8,738 nucleotides of DNA. Source: Nitrospirota bacterium. Its GTDB lineage: Bacteria; Nitrospirota; UBA9217. The stretch covers positions 1 to 8,738 of the forward strand of contig JAJYKN010000027.1 of NCBI GenBank assembly GCA_021788515.1. Reading direction: 5' to 3'. Every line of letters starts with the position of its first letter. Positions within the stretch are counted from its first letter, which is position 1. Made by a program: the position numbers and the translations under genes. Below are positions 1 through 6,601 of this stretch, one piece after another. Under the pieces are notes generated by a model. The model was not told where the DNA came from. It ran no database searches and was given only the letters and a program-made list of their open reading frames with translations.

Positions 1-2
1 AC

Positions 3-1382
3 TGGCTGAGATCGCCTGAACGCGCGCCATCGGCGGAGATCCGCAAGGAAATCGAGGACACCCTTCAGGCCATTAAAGATTTTACCTTCGCAGTCCACGC
101 CGGCAAGATTTTCCCGCGCAAGCGCGCCCGCTTCACCCGTTTTTTAAGCATCGGAATCGGTGGTTCCGCCCTGGGGCCGCAGTTTATCGCCGATGCGCTC
201 GGTACGCCGAAAGACAGGATGCAAGCCCTTTTTCTGGACAACACTGATCCGGACGGGATCGACCGGGTGCTTTCCCATATTGGGAAGGAACTGGAGGACA
301 CTCTCACCATTGTCATATCAAAAAGCGGCGGGACTACGGAAACCAGAAATGGTATGCTGGAAGTTGCCGCAGCTTACAAGAAAGCGAATTTGTCATTCGA
401 AAGGCATGCAGTAGCAGTGACAGGAGTGGGAAGTAAGCTCGATGAACTAGCAAAAAACGGCAGTTGGTTGGCCAGATTTCCAATGTGGGACTGGGTTGGT
501 GGGAGAACATCAATAACTTCCGCTGTCGGGCTGCTCCCGATGGCGCTTCAGGGGATACACATACAAGACTTTCTTAAAGGTGCGGCGCTTTGCGATGAAA
601 GTACGAGGAAAAAGGAGACCCGATCCAACCCCGCGGCCCTCCTTGCCCTGGCGTGGTATCACGCCACCAACGGGAGGGGTGCCAAGGACATGGTCATCCT
701 TCCTTATAGAGACCGTCTGATGCTGTTCCCCAAATATCTCCAGCAGCTTGTCATGGAATCCCTCGGTAAAGAGAAAGATCTGAGCGCTAAGGTCGTGAAC
801 CAGGGCATCGCTGTTTACGGCAACAAAGGGACCACGGACCAGCATGCCTACGTACAGCAGCTGCGCGAGGGGGTGAACAACTTCTTCGCAACGTTCATCG
901 AAGTGCTTCATGACCGCGATGCCCGGTCCCTGGAGGTCGAGCCCGGGGTCACGAGCGGGGATTATCTGCACGCCTATCTCCAGGGAACGCGCAATGCCTT
1001 GTACGAAAACAAACGGGAATCGCTCGCGATCACGATCGAGAAGCTCGACGCGCAGTCAATCGGCGCACTGATCGCGCTGTATGAACGGGCAGTCGGTTTC
1101 TATGCTGCTCTCGTGAACATCAATGCGTACCATCAGCCGGGCGTCGAGGCAGGAAAGAAGATGGCCGGCGCGGTTATCCATCTGCAGAAGGAAGCCCTGG
1201 CTTTGGTGAATAAGAACAAGGGCGATTCATTCACCGCAGAAGCACTTGCCAAGGGAATCGGCGCAGAGGAAGACAGCGAAACCATTTTCAGGATCCTTGA
1301 ACAGGCAAGCGCGAACAGTGATCATCGCATTAAGAAGAGCCCGGGGAAGGATGCCTGTGATGCGCATTATGAGGTCTTCTAA
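3..1382 (+). CDS. pgi: Glucose-6-phosphate isomerase, C-terminal ~459 residues (5' end outside window)
   Basis: Cytosolic phosphoglucose isomerase, interconverting glucose-6-phosphate and fructose-6-phosphate in glycolysis and gluconeogenesis. The reading frame is open from the left edge; the first in-frame ATG, at 219, is internal, because family sequence already precedes it. The sugar-phosphate-binding SIS glycine loop [10 protein letters not shown] lies at 150-179 and the SKSGGTTET phosphate loop at 318-344. Further family motifs are GGRTS (498-512), [10 protein letters not shown] carrying the catalytic Glu, [10 protein letters not shown] carrying the catalytic His, and the C-terminal GVEAGKK carrying the active-site Lys. 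In PGIs the glycine loop usually sits about 150 residues from the N-terminus; here it is about 50 codons from the edge, so roughly the first 100 codons are missing. All catalytic motifs are intact, so the gene is truncated only by the window. It converges on the aminotransferase gene with an 18 bp gap. Confidence 0.96.
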   Translation, partial: WLRSPERAPSAEIRKEIEDTLQAIKDFTFAVHAGKIFPRKRARFTRFLSIGIGGSALGPQFIADALGTPKDRMQALFLDNTDPDGIDRVLSHIGKELEDTLTIVISKSGGTTETRNGMLEVAAAYKKANLSFERHAVAVTGVGSKLDELAKNGSWLARFPMWDWVGGRTSITSAVGLLPMALQGIHIQDFLKGAALCDESTRKKETRSNPAALLALAWYHATNGRGAKDMVILPYRDRLMLFPKYLQQLVMESLGKEKDLSAKVVNQGIAVYGNKGTTDQHAYVQQLREGVNNFFATFIEVLHDRDARSLEVEPGVTSGDYLHAYLQGTRNALYENKRESLAITIEKLDAQSIGALIALYERAVGFYAALVNINAYHQPGVEAGKKMAGAVIHLQKEALALVNKNKGDSFTAEALAKGIGAEEDSETIFRILEQASANSDHRIKKSPGKDACDAHYEVF

Positions 1383-1384
1383 AG

Positions 1385-1402
1385 AACGGTGCAAATACCG
1401 TT
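1385..1402. terminator. Small inverted repeat between convergent genes, possible bidirectional terminator
   Basis: A perfect 6 bp inverted repeat, AACGGT (1385-1390) and ACCGTT (1397-1402) with a 6 nt loop, fills almost the whole 18 bp gap between pgi and the convergent aminotransferase gene and overlaps the latter's TAA stop (1401-1403). No strong T-run follows on either strand, and the stem is short and only moderately GC-rich. Its position suits a shared transcription end point, but the stem could be chance. Confidence 0.3.
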
Positions 1403-2546
1403 ATCCTGCCAGAGCATGAAACAACGTTACGATCTCCTCTTCCGTGTTATAAAAATGCGGTGAAACACGGAGGCCTCCGCCCCGGGCATTGACCATGATT
1501 CCCCTCCCCCGCAAATCATCCCGCGTCTTCGCAGGATCGAAATTCCCCGCGATGGTGATGTTCCCTCCCCGCTCCTTTCGTGCTTTCGGTGTGAGGAGAG
1601 AATAACCCTTTCTTTCGGCTTCACGAATGATCACATCGCCTAAACCGAGCACACGTTCTTCTATCGCGCCAATCCCGACCCCGGACAGGAGATCGATCGC
1701 AGCGCCGAGCCCGAAAATACCCAGGAGATTCATCGAGCCTTCCTCGAATCTCTGCGCATCTGTTTTAAGGGCAAAGTCCGGATGATCAAAGTCAAACTCG
1801 TTCTGAACAGACTTCCACCCGAGAAGCGGCGGATCAATGCGCTCAACAAGTTCCTTCCTGCAGTAGAAAATGCCGATGCCCTCAGGACCGAGCAGCCACT
1901 TGTGGCCGTCTGCGGAGAGAAAGTCGATGCTGCATTCCTTGACATCCATGGGGATGACACCGAGGCTCTGGATCGCGTCAACGCAGAAGAGGATGTTCTT
2001 CTTACGGCAGAGGCCGCCCACATTTTTCAGATCAACCCTGAACCCGTTCGCGTACTGCACGGAGCTTAGGGAAAGCAGCCTCGTTCTCGAATCAATCAAT
2101 TTTTCGATGTCGTCGATGACAATCCTGCCATCCCGGGAAGGAATGATTTTTACGACGACCCCCTTTCTCTGAAGATTCAGCCAGGGGTAGCTATTCGAAG
2201 GAAATTCCTTTTCGTAAATCAGAACATTGTCGCCCGGTTTCCAGTCGAGCCCCTTGGCGACAATCGAAAGCCCGTGGGAGGTGCTCTTGACGAAGGCGAT
2301 TTCCTCAGGCCGCGCATGAACGAGCCTTGCGCAAGACCGTCTGATCTCGACGACCTGCTGCGACCACTTCGGGTAATGGAACGCTCCACCCTGTGTCGCT
2401 TCCGACAAAAAGGTTTCGATCGCAGATTTCACCGGCAGCGGCAGGGGCGAAACGCCGGAGTGGTCAAGGTAGATGCATTTCTGCGTGACAGGAAACTCCT
2501 GGCGATAAGTATTGATAAGGGCATGGTCCATTTTGCCTTGGCTCAT
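1401..2546 (-). CDS. Class V PLP-dependent aminotransferase (cysteine desulfurase/isopenicillin N epimerase-like fold)
   Basis: A 381-residue cytosolic fold-type I PLP enzyme of the aminotransferase class V superfamily. Visible landmarks are the N-terminal YLDHSG segment (residues 27-31), the cofactor-nitrogen-binding Asp in CVDAIQSLG (D190), the Schiff-base Lys in SADGHKWLLGPEG (K216), the phosphate-cup segment RFEEGSMN (266-273) and the C-terminal RVSPHFYNTEEE typical of the group. Where SufS/IscS-type desulfurases carry a catalytic Cys in the late flexible loop, this protein reads VNARGGGLRVSP with no Cys. Sulfur mobilisation from cysteine is therefore unlikely and the substrate is unknown. 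The ATG at 2546 shares an ATGA with the stop of the upstream GIY-YIG gene, so translational coupling is expected. AGGA lies directly against that ATG, so the ATG at 2531 (Met6, AAGG 4 nt upstream) is an alternative start. Confident of family, not of substrate. Confidence 0.9.
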   Translation of the reverse strand: MSQGKMDHALINTYRQEFPVTQKCIYLDHSGVSPLPLPVKSAIETFLSEATQGGAFHYPKWSQQVVEIRRSCARLVHARPEEIAFVKSTSHGLSIVAKGLDWKPGDNVLIYEKEFPSNSYPWLNLQRKGVVVKIIPSRDGRIVIDDIEKLIDSRTRLLSLSSVQYANGFRVDLKNVGGLCRKKNILFCVDAIQSLGVIPMDVKECSIDFLSADGHKWLLGPEGIGIFYCRKELVERIDPPLLGWKSVQNEFDFDHPDFALKTDAQRFEEGSMNLLGIFGLGAAIDLLSGVGIGAIEERVLGLGDVIIREAERKGYSLLTPKARKERGGNITIAGNFDPAKTRDDLRGRGIMVNARGGGLRVSPHFYNTEEEIVTLFHALAG

Positions 2547-2845
2547 TCCTGACGCGATTGGGAATCCGGCGTCCCTGATTTCTTATGAATGTATTGTTCT
2601 TTTTCTTTCCTCGAAAGAGACTTCACCCGGCATTCTTTTTTCAGAGCGCTCGATTTGTTCCGGCATCGTTCCTGATAGATGAGGATCACAGGCAGCCGGC
2701 TCCGCGTGTAACGGGAAGCAATGCCGTCGTTGTGCATGCCGAGCCGGCGCTCCACGTCATTCGTAATGCCGGTATAGAATGTGTTGTCGCGGCATTTCAG
2801 GATGTAGAGCAGCCAGCGATTGGATGAACTCTTTGTTTTTTTCAA
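2543..2845 (-). CDS. Small GIY-YIG endonuclease-domain protein (YhbQ/UPF0213 type)
   Basis: A single-domain GIY-YIG protein of about 100 residues. The GIY-like element is WLLYILKC (residues 11-18) and the YIG element is YTGIT (24-28). VERRL (31-35) supplies the conserved Arg, HNDG and SRYTRSRLPV follow, and SALKKE (66-71) ends in the metal-ligand Glu. A Lys-rich stretch then leads to a short polar tail. Standalone members are presumed nucleases acting on branched or damaged DNA, but their cellular role is not well defined. The start is uncertain: the reading uses TTG at 2843-2845, which has no well-placed Shine-Dalgarno. An in-frame ATT four codons upstream (2855-2857) has GAGGGA six nt before it. 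The frame stays open for several more codons without an ATG or GTG. It overlaps the aminotransferase start by 4 bp, so the two genes probably form one transcript. Confidence 0.85.
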   Translation of the reverse strand: MKKTKSSSNRWLLYILKCRDNTFYTGITNDVERRLGMHNDGIASRYTRSRLPVILIYQERCRNKSSALKKECRVKSLSRKEKEQYIHKKSGTPDSQSRQE

Positions 2846-2995
2846 CGAAGTAATGTGCGTTCCCTCAAAATAGTCTCCACGCCTGGTGGAAAGACTTCAC
2901 AAGCATGTTGCCCCGCCGGGCAGTTCAAGTTTGAACATGACGTTGCTTTAAGCGCTTCGCGCAGCACGTTGATCGAACGCACAGTTGGAGCCAAT
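2846..2995. other. 150 bp gap between the glycosylase and GIY-YIG genes, with a small inverted repeat
   Basis: No convincing gene lies here. On the minus strand the only ATG-started frame is about 13 codons. A 6 bp inverted repeat GTTCAA/TTGAAC with a 2 bp spacer lies at 2923-2936 and could be an operator or chance. A GAGGGA purine run on the minus strand (2864-2869) may be the ribosome-binding site of the GIY-YIG gene. I could not identify a convincing -35/-10 pair, so transcription may read through from the upstream glycosylase gene. Confidence 0.3.
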
Positions 2996-3424
2996 TCAGA
3001 CTCGTTCCCAATCCTCTATCCCGCCGGGAACAATCAGGAATAACGGGTGAGGCCGAGGACGAACCAGTGATTTGTTCATTTCATACTTCGCAGGCGCTCT
3101 CGTCTTCAACTTTCCGAGCAGGTGGGCCCATTCGTATGCAATCTGGCCCCTTTTGATTTTCATCTTCCGGCACGCCCCGGACCGGTTAATTTTAGAGCCA
3201 TCAAACCGATATCCCCGCTTGTCCGCCTCTTTCACGACTTCGCAGAGATAGCAGCCAATCGCCACGATTGGATCGGAATGGGCGCGAAATCTGTCGAGCT
3301 GAGGATGGGCTTTATACCCCTTGGTTCCGCCGAGCAGAACCTTCTGAGCCAGGAGTCCTTCACGCCACAGGGCCACCAGGCCGCGTTGGTCCAAATAACG
3401 AGGATTTATCGACCACAGACGCAC
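2996..3424 (-). CDS. Pyrimidine dimer DNA glycosylase / endonuclease V family protein
   Basis: A 142-residue protein matching the T4 endonuclease V-related family (Pyr_excise), which recognises UV-induced cyclobutane pyrimidine dimers, cleaves the glycosidic bond and nicks by AP lyase activity. Family signature blocks are RLWSINPRYLD at the N-terminus, GLVALWREGLLAQKVLLGG (15-33), TKGYKAHPQLDRF (34-46), DPIVAIGCYL (51-60), KRGYRFDGSKI (69-79), RGQIAYEWAHLLGKL (92-106) and PHPLFLIVPGGIEDWE near the end. The WRE Glu (residue 22) aligns with the catalytic Glu of the T4 enzyme. An open frame extends upstream to 3598, but the family's conserved N-terminus begins exactly at the GTG at 3424, which has GGAG 7 nt upstream (3432-3435). 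That start is chosen and the extension rejected. It is divergent from the SprT-like gene. Confidence 0.88.
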   Translation of the reverse strand: MRLWSINPRYLDQRGLVALWREGLLAQKVLLGGTKGYKAHPQLDRFRAHSDPIVAIGCYLCEVVKEADKRGYRFDGSKINRSGACRKMKIKRGQIAYEWAHLLGKLKTRAPAKYEMNKSLVRPRPHPLFLIVPGGIEDWERV

Positions 3425-3431
3425 CGACGGT

Positions 3432-3435
3432 CTCC
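3432..3435 (-). promoter_or_regulatory. Shine-Dalgarno deciding the glycosylase GTG start
   Basis: GGAG on the minus strand, seven nt upstream of the GTG at 3424. It coincides with the conserved family N-terminus and supports the 142-residue product over the longer open frame. Confidence 0.65.
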
Positions 3436-3481
3436 ACTCATTCTTGGTGATTTTGGAAGAAAGCATTGCTCTGCTGTCTAA

Positions 3482-3489
3482 AGTATAGT
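3482..3489. promoter_or_regulatory. Overlapping divergent -10 elements for the glycosylase and SprT-like genes
   Basis: In the 151 bp divergent gap the octamer AGTATAGT reads as -10 TATAGT on the plus strand (3484-3489) and TATACT on the minus strand (3487 to 3482). Each matches TATAAT at 5 of 6 positions. The -35 regions are weak on both sides (roughly TTTCTA for the minus direction at 17 bp spacing), so this rests mainly on the -10s and on position. Leaders of about 50 nt (glycosylase) and 80 nt (SprT-like) would result. Confidence 0.4.
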
Positions 3490-3575
3490 AGAATTTTCCA
3501 TCGATAGAAAGCATAAACTTGAAGCGAAGGCATATTCGATGCAGAAACGCTTTGCCGAGCCTTGAAACCCGCCAT

Positions 3576-4265
3576 ATGAGCAAAGACATACCGGACAAAC
3601 AGCTGGACCTTCTGTACGGCCCTAGCGAGAACTCGCTGAAACGTCACCTTGAAGAACGCCTGGGCAGGCCCCTCGTACTCGTTCTGACGGAAAATGCATC
3701 GACCATGCTTTCCGTAAGACTGCATGGGGGTGTTCCGCGCATCCGCCTTCACCGCATGTTCCTGAATGCCGGCAACGAGGTGCTCGACGAAATCGCCTCA
3801 TATATGAAAAAAAGCAAAGCTTCGATGCCGCTGTTCAGGAGCTTTGTGCGGGAGAACAGGGAGTGGCTTGCGATCAAGCCGCCGAAAAAAGTCCCTCTAA
3901 AGACCGCGGGCACCTACCACGACCTTCGCGAGCTGCACGATGCCGTGAACAAGGAATATTTCAACGGAACGATCGACGCCGCGATCACCTGGGGTTCGCG
4001 CAGCCCGCGGTCGTCCGTGAGAAGGAGGACCCTCGGCAGCTACAGCGAGAGGTCGCATATCATCCGGATCAATCCCGTGCTCGACCGGAAAGCCGTCCCC
4101 CGATACTTTGTCGCCTTCATCGTGTACCATGAAATGCTCCATGCGTTCCTGGGCACGCAGCCTGCGGGAACGCGAAGGAGCGTGCACTCGCGGGAATTTA
4201 GAAAGCAAGAAAAGCTTTTTCACGAGTATGAAAAGGCCATGGCGTGGGAGCGAGGACGGGCTTGA
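3576..4265 (+). CDS. SprT-like zinc metallopeptidase
   Basis: A 229-residue cytosolic protein with a SprT-like/gluzincin active site. HEMLH (residues 185-189) supplies two zinc-ligand His and the catalytic Glu. A downstream VHSREF (203-208) offers H204 as the third ligand, and a second His (H216) follows in LFHEYEKA. Upstream, LRELHDAVNKEYFNGTIDAAITWG (117-140, shown here as the helix and strand region) and the RTLGSYSERSHIIRINPVLD-type strands (151-170) match the SprT core. The N-terminal ~100 residues are not recognised and there is no C-terminal zinc ribbon. SprT-family members include eukaryotic Spartan, a DNA-protein crosslink protease; the role of bacterial members is less clear. The ATG at 3576 is used although its Shine-Dalgarno is weak. 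In-frame TTGs at 3519 and 3552 also lack one. It is divergent from a DNA-repair glycosylase gene. Confidence 0.85.
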   Translation: MSKDIPDKQLDLLYGPSENSLKRHLEERLGRPLVLVLTENASTMLSVRLHGGVPRIRLHRMFLNAGNEVLDEIASYMKKSKASMPLFRSFVRENREWLAIKPPKKVPLKTAGTYHDLRELHDAVNKEYFNGTIDAAITWGSRSPRSSVRRRTLGSYSERSHIIRINPVLDRKAVPRYFVAFIVYHEMLHAFLGTQPAGTRRSVHSREFRKQEKLFHEYEKAMAWERGRA

Positions 4266-4280
4266 GAGCAGTCCCGGTCG

Positions 4281-4310
4281 TTGAAATTGTGCGGGGCGCT
4301 GTGTTATAGT
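4281..4310 (+). promoter_or_regulatory. Sigma70-type promoter with extended -10, for the histidine kinase
   Basis: TTGAAA (4281-4286) and TATAGT (4305-4310) are separated by 18 bp, with a TG one base before the -10 (extended -10). Transcription would start near 4317, giving a leader of about 175 nt before the kinase ATG at 4493. The stretch CGCTGTGTTATAGT (4297-4310) recurs with one mismatch upstream of mfd. Confidence 0.7.
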
Positions 4311-4492
4311 AGGAAAAAAGAAACCTTGCAAGACCCCCGTGTTCAGCCCGGCGGCTTGGGGAGAAAAACAGAGAGCGAACCCGGAGGGGCCGTGAAGGCA
4401 CTTTTTCATTCCGTCGTGGAGTTCGAATGTCCGGCGTTGAGGCGTGGAGCAAGGGCAGGTCTGTTTGTAGGGTCGGCGAAAAAAGGAGCTGC
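4311..4492 (+). other. Long 5' leader of the histidine kinase mRNA
   Basis: About 175 nt of predicted leader. It can form a small hairpin, AGCC-CGGC-GGCT at 4345-4356, flanked by CCCC and GGGG runs that could extend it across an internal loop. It also contains a possible short ORF and an alternative in-frame ATG at 4427. I compared it by eye with common riboswitch cores, including the c-di-GMP-I class, and saw no match. Confidence 0.35.
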
Positions 4493-4496
4493 ATGA
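4392..4496 (+). CDS. Possible 34-residue upstream ORF coupled to the kinase
   Basis: A GTG at 4392 with GGAGG four nt upstream (4383-4387) opens a 34-codon frame, beginning MKALFHSVVEF and ending GSAKKGAA. Its TGA (4494-4496) overlaps the kinase ATG at 4493 as ATGA. The placement after the promoter, the strong Shine-Dalgarno and the stop-start overlap fit a coupling leader peptide. The sequence resembles no family I recognise, and a chance frame in GC-rich DNA is a real alternative. Confidence 0.25.
   Translation: MKALFHSVVEFECPALRRGARAGLFVGSAKKGAA
4483..4488 (+). promoter_or_regulatory. Shine-Dalgarno for the kinase ATG at 4493
   Basis: AAGGAG ends four nt before the ATG at 4493. The resulting protein begins directly with a standard signal peptide, so this start is preferred over the in-frame ATG at 4427, which also has GGAG (4418-4421) five nt upstream. 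Confidence 0.6.
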
Positions 4497-6544
4497 CGTT
4501 CTTTATGCCACAGAGAAAAAATATTCTCGGCCGTTCGTTCATCGCGGCTCTTGTCCTCATGACGTGGTGCGCGTCGGCAAATGCCGCAGTCGCACCGACG
4601 CAGAAAAAAGCGAATACCATCGTTGCTGTGTTCCAATGCGATTACTCTCCGGTCTCCTATTGGGACAAGAATGCCAACAAGCCTTCAGGCTTTTTTGTGG
4701 ATATCATGGACAGTCTAGCCGGACGCGCGGGGTTGCAGGTGGAATATATCTGCAAAAAAGACTGGCCGGAAATGATAACCGCAATCGAGAGCGGCGAGGC
4801 AGACGTTGGTACGCTGCTTAAGAGCCGCGAGCGTGAGAAAATCATGCTGTTCAGCGCCCCGATCGACGTCACCTACCTTGCCTTTTTTGCCCGGTCTCAA
4901 AGCAGCATTGATACCAACATAGTGCCCGCGGGGTACACCGTGGGCGTTGTCAAAGGGAGCATGTCCGACGAGCACTTGAAAAACCAGCCCGGCCTGCGGC
5001 TGCAGACCGAAGACACCTACCAGGAAGGTATTTTCAGACTGCTGGCAGGCAAGATCGATTTGTTTGCCGGCGAAGATTCCATGATCCTGAAAAGCGCCAG
5101 GGAGGCCGGCCTGGAAGAGCGCATCAAAAAGGTGGGGAAGCCGTTCCTCGAACGGGAAAGATGCTTGGTGGTACGCAAAAACAATATTCGACTGCTGGAA
5201 CAGCTGAACAGGGCACTGCAGGGCTTTACCGGAGGCCCGGAATATCGACGCATTTATATCAAATGGTACGGGACACCTGCTTCGTACTGGACGACCAGGA
5301 GAATTCTCATTGGGGCCGGCGTTGCCCTTTTTCTCGTTCTTTGCGGCATGGCATTGTGGCGGTACCTCTCGCTTTCCAGGATCAACAAGGAGCTTCTGCT
5401 GAACATCGCCGAGCGCAAGGAGGCGGAAAAAAAACTCACTGCCGCTGTAACGATCTCCCGGCAGGAGAAGGCCAAAACAGAGGCGGTCATTGCGGCGCTC
5501 GGCGACGGTCTCGTCATCATTGACAAAAATTTCAAGGTCATTTATCAGAATGAGGTTTTCAGTAAGATGATCGGCAATCTTGTTGGCGAAATCTGTTATC
5601 AGGCAAGCGAGGGGAGGCAAACGATCTGCGAAAACTGCCCGGTCGAGCTTTCCTTCCAGGACGGCCAGGTCCACCGAGCAGAAAGGAGCCGGACAGCAGG
5701 GACAACAACCCTCCACCTGGACATTACCTCGTCTCCTTTGCGGGACTCCTCGGGGGAAATCATTGCGGTCATCGAGATGGTCAGGGACATCACCGAACGG
5801 AAGCGGGCCGAAGAAGTGCTTTCCCGGTCCCGACAGGAGCTTGAAATTATCGTGCAGGAGCGGACCGCGGAACTGACGATGATGAACGATCAGCTCCGGA
5901 ACCTTTCCGCCCATCTTGAAGACGCCAGGGAAGACGAGCGGACGAGGATCGCGCGCGAGATCCACGACGACCTGGGACAGTCATTGACGGCGCTGAAAAT
6001 AGACCTTTCCCTTCTTCGGAAAAGGCTGCCCCCGGAGCAAAAAGCGGCCATTGAGAGGGCGGAGTCCATGGACGTACTTGTGGAAGCGACGATCCAGAGC
6101 GTGAAAAGAATATCCATGGACTTGCGGCCCGGGATCCTGGACCACCTCGGCCTTACCGCGGCCATCGAGTGGCAGGCCGAAGAATTCGAAAAGAGGACCG
6201 GCATTCCCTGCAGGGTTGTCTTTGAGCCCGAAGAAATCAGCCTCGATAAAGACCGGACCACTACGGTGTTCCGCATCTTTCAGGAAGTCCTGACCAATGC
6301 CGCCCGCCATGCAGAAGCGACGAAAATCTCCGTTCTCCTGGCAGAGCAGGCCGGCGGCCTGATGCTCCATGTTGAAGATAACGGCAAGGGAATTACCGAA
6401 AAGGAACTATCGGACCCGAACTCCCTGGGCCTTCTCGGCATGAGGGAACGGGTGAATACCTGGGGGGGATCGCTGTCGATCTCCGGGAGCAGGGACAAAG
6501 GGACCGCGATGACCGTGCTGATTCCCCGCTCTCCCGTCCTTTAA
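4493..6544 (+). CDS. Hybrid-sensor NarL-type histidine kinase: SBP_bac_3 - TM - Cys-cluster PAS - HisKA_3 - HATPase_c
   Basis: A 683-residue inner-membrane sensor kinase. The signal peptide runs from MTFFMPQRKN through a hydrophobic core to a likely cleavage after CASANA (residue ~31). A periplasmic solute-binding family 3 domain follows (~41-261, with the ligand-contact region SREREKIMLFSAP). Next come one membrane helix (~271-291), a PAS domain (~328-433) with C368, C379 and C382 in a C-x10-C-x2-C pattern, a coiled coil (~434-478) and the HisKA_3 dimerisation box IAREIHDDLGQSL with phospho-acceptor H491. The HATPase has the N box (E598, N602), DNGKG and GLLGMRER. The periplasmic module probably binds a small solute such as an amino acid, and the PAS may sense redox state or metal. 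Output is phosphotransfer to a NarL/FixJ-type regulator, none of which is encoded here. It has its own promoter at 4281-4310. The ATG at 4427 would add 22 residues. Confidence 0.93.
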   Translation: MTFFMPQRKNILGRSFIAALVLMTWCASANAAVAPTQKKANTIVAVFQCDYSPVSYWDKNANKPSGFFVDIMDSLAGRAGLQVEYICKKDWPEMITAIESGEADVGTLLKSREREKIMLFSAPIDVTYLAFFARSQSSIDTNIVPAGYTVGVVKGSMSDEHLKNQPGLRLQTEDTYQEGIFRLLAGKIDLFAGEDSMILKSAREAGLEERIKKVGKPFLERERCLVVRKNNIRLLEQLNRALQGFTGGPEYRRIYIKWYGTPASYWTTRRILIGAGVALFLVLCGMALWRYLSLSRINKELLLNIAERKEAEKKLTAAVTISRQEKAKTEAVIAALGDGLVIIDKNFKVIYQNEVFSKMIGNLVGEICYQASEGRQTICENCPVELSFQDGQVHRAERSRTAGTTTLHLDITSSPLRDSSGEIIAVIEMVRDITERKRAEEVLSRSRQELEIIVQERTAELTMMNDQLRNLSAHLEDAREDERTRIAREIHDDLGQSLTALKIDLSLLRKRLPPEQKAAIERAESMDVLVEATIQSVKRISMDLRPGILDHLGLTAAIEWQAEEFEKRTGIPCRVVFEPEEISLDKDRTTTVFRIFQEVLTNAARHAEATKISVLLAEQAGGLMLHVEDNGKGITEKELSDPNSLGLLGMRERVNTWGGSLSISGSRDKGTAMTVLIPRSPVL

Positions 6545-6572
6545 AGACTCGTCACGAACGGAAAAAGTCAAG

Positions 6573-6601
6573 CAACAGGGCAGGACACGCGCCTGCGGTT
6601 G
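6573..6601 (+). other. Imperfect hairpin between the kinase and mfd
   Basis: GCAGG (6580-6584) and CCTGC (6592-6596) form a 5 bp stem with a 7 nt loop. CAAC (6573-6576) and GTTG (6598-6601) can pair outside it across an asymmetric bulge. No T-run follows, so it is not a classical intrinsic terminator, and its 3' edge touches the presumed mfd -35. Possible weak terminator or chance. Confidence 0.2.

Noticed and set aside
361..600. Local drop in GC inside pgi (about 50% by hand count, against about 63% in the next 60 bases)
   Set aside because: The frame and motifs continue without a break, and a fluctuation over 240 bases is too small to argue for recombination.
1782..2172. Plus-strand open frames opposite the aminotransferase gene
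   Set aside because: They overlap the PLP-binding core encoded on the minus strand and contain no recognisable protein features.
2923..2936. Inverted repeat GTTCAA/TTGAAC as an SOS (LexA) box near repair genes
   Set aside because: The spacing is GTTC-N6-GAAC, which matches neither the GAAC-N4-GTTC nor the GTTC-N7-GTTC LexA forms. It is kept only as an unexplained small repeat.
3425..3598. N-terminal extension of the dimer glycosylase frame
   Set aside because: It precedes the family's conserved N-terminus, runs into the divergent promoter region and the SprT-like start, and a GTG with a good SD sits exactly at the conserved start.
4281..4391. Upstream TTG-started extension of the short leader frame
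   Set aside because: Its TTG is the -35 element itself, upstream of the predicted transcription start, so it could not be translated from this promoter.
4311..4492. Riboswitch in the kinase leader
   Set aside because: The hairpins are small, and no conserved aptamer core of a class I know could be matched by eye.
4715..5965. 416-codon open frame antisense to the histidine kinase gene
   Set aside because: Its translation shows no domain or motif, and the opposite strand encodes a complete, well-conserved kinase. Long antisense frames are expected in GC-rich coding DNA.
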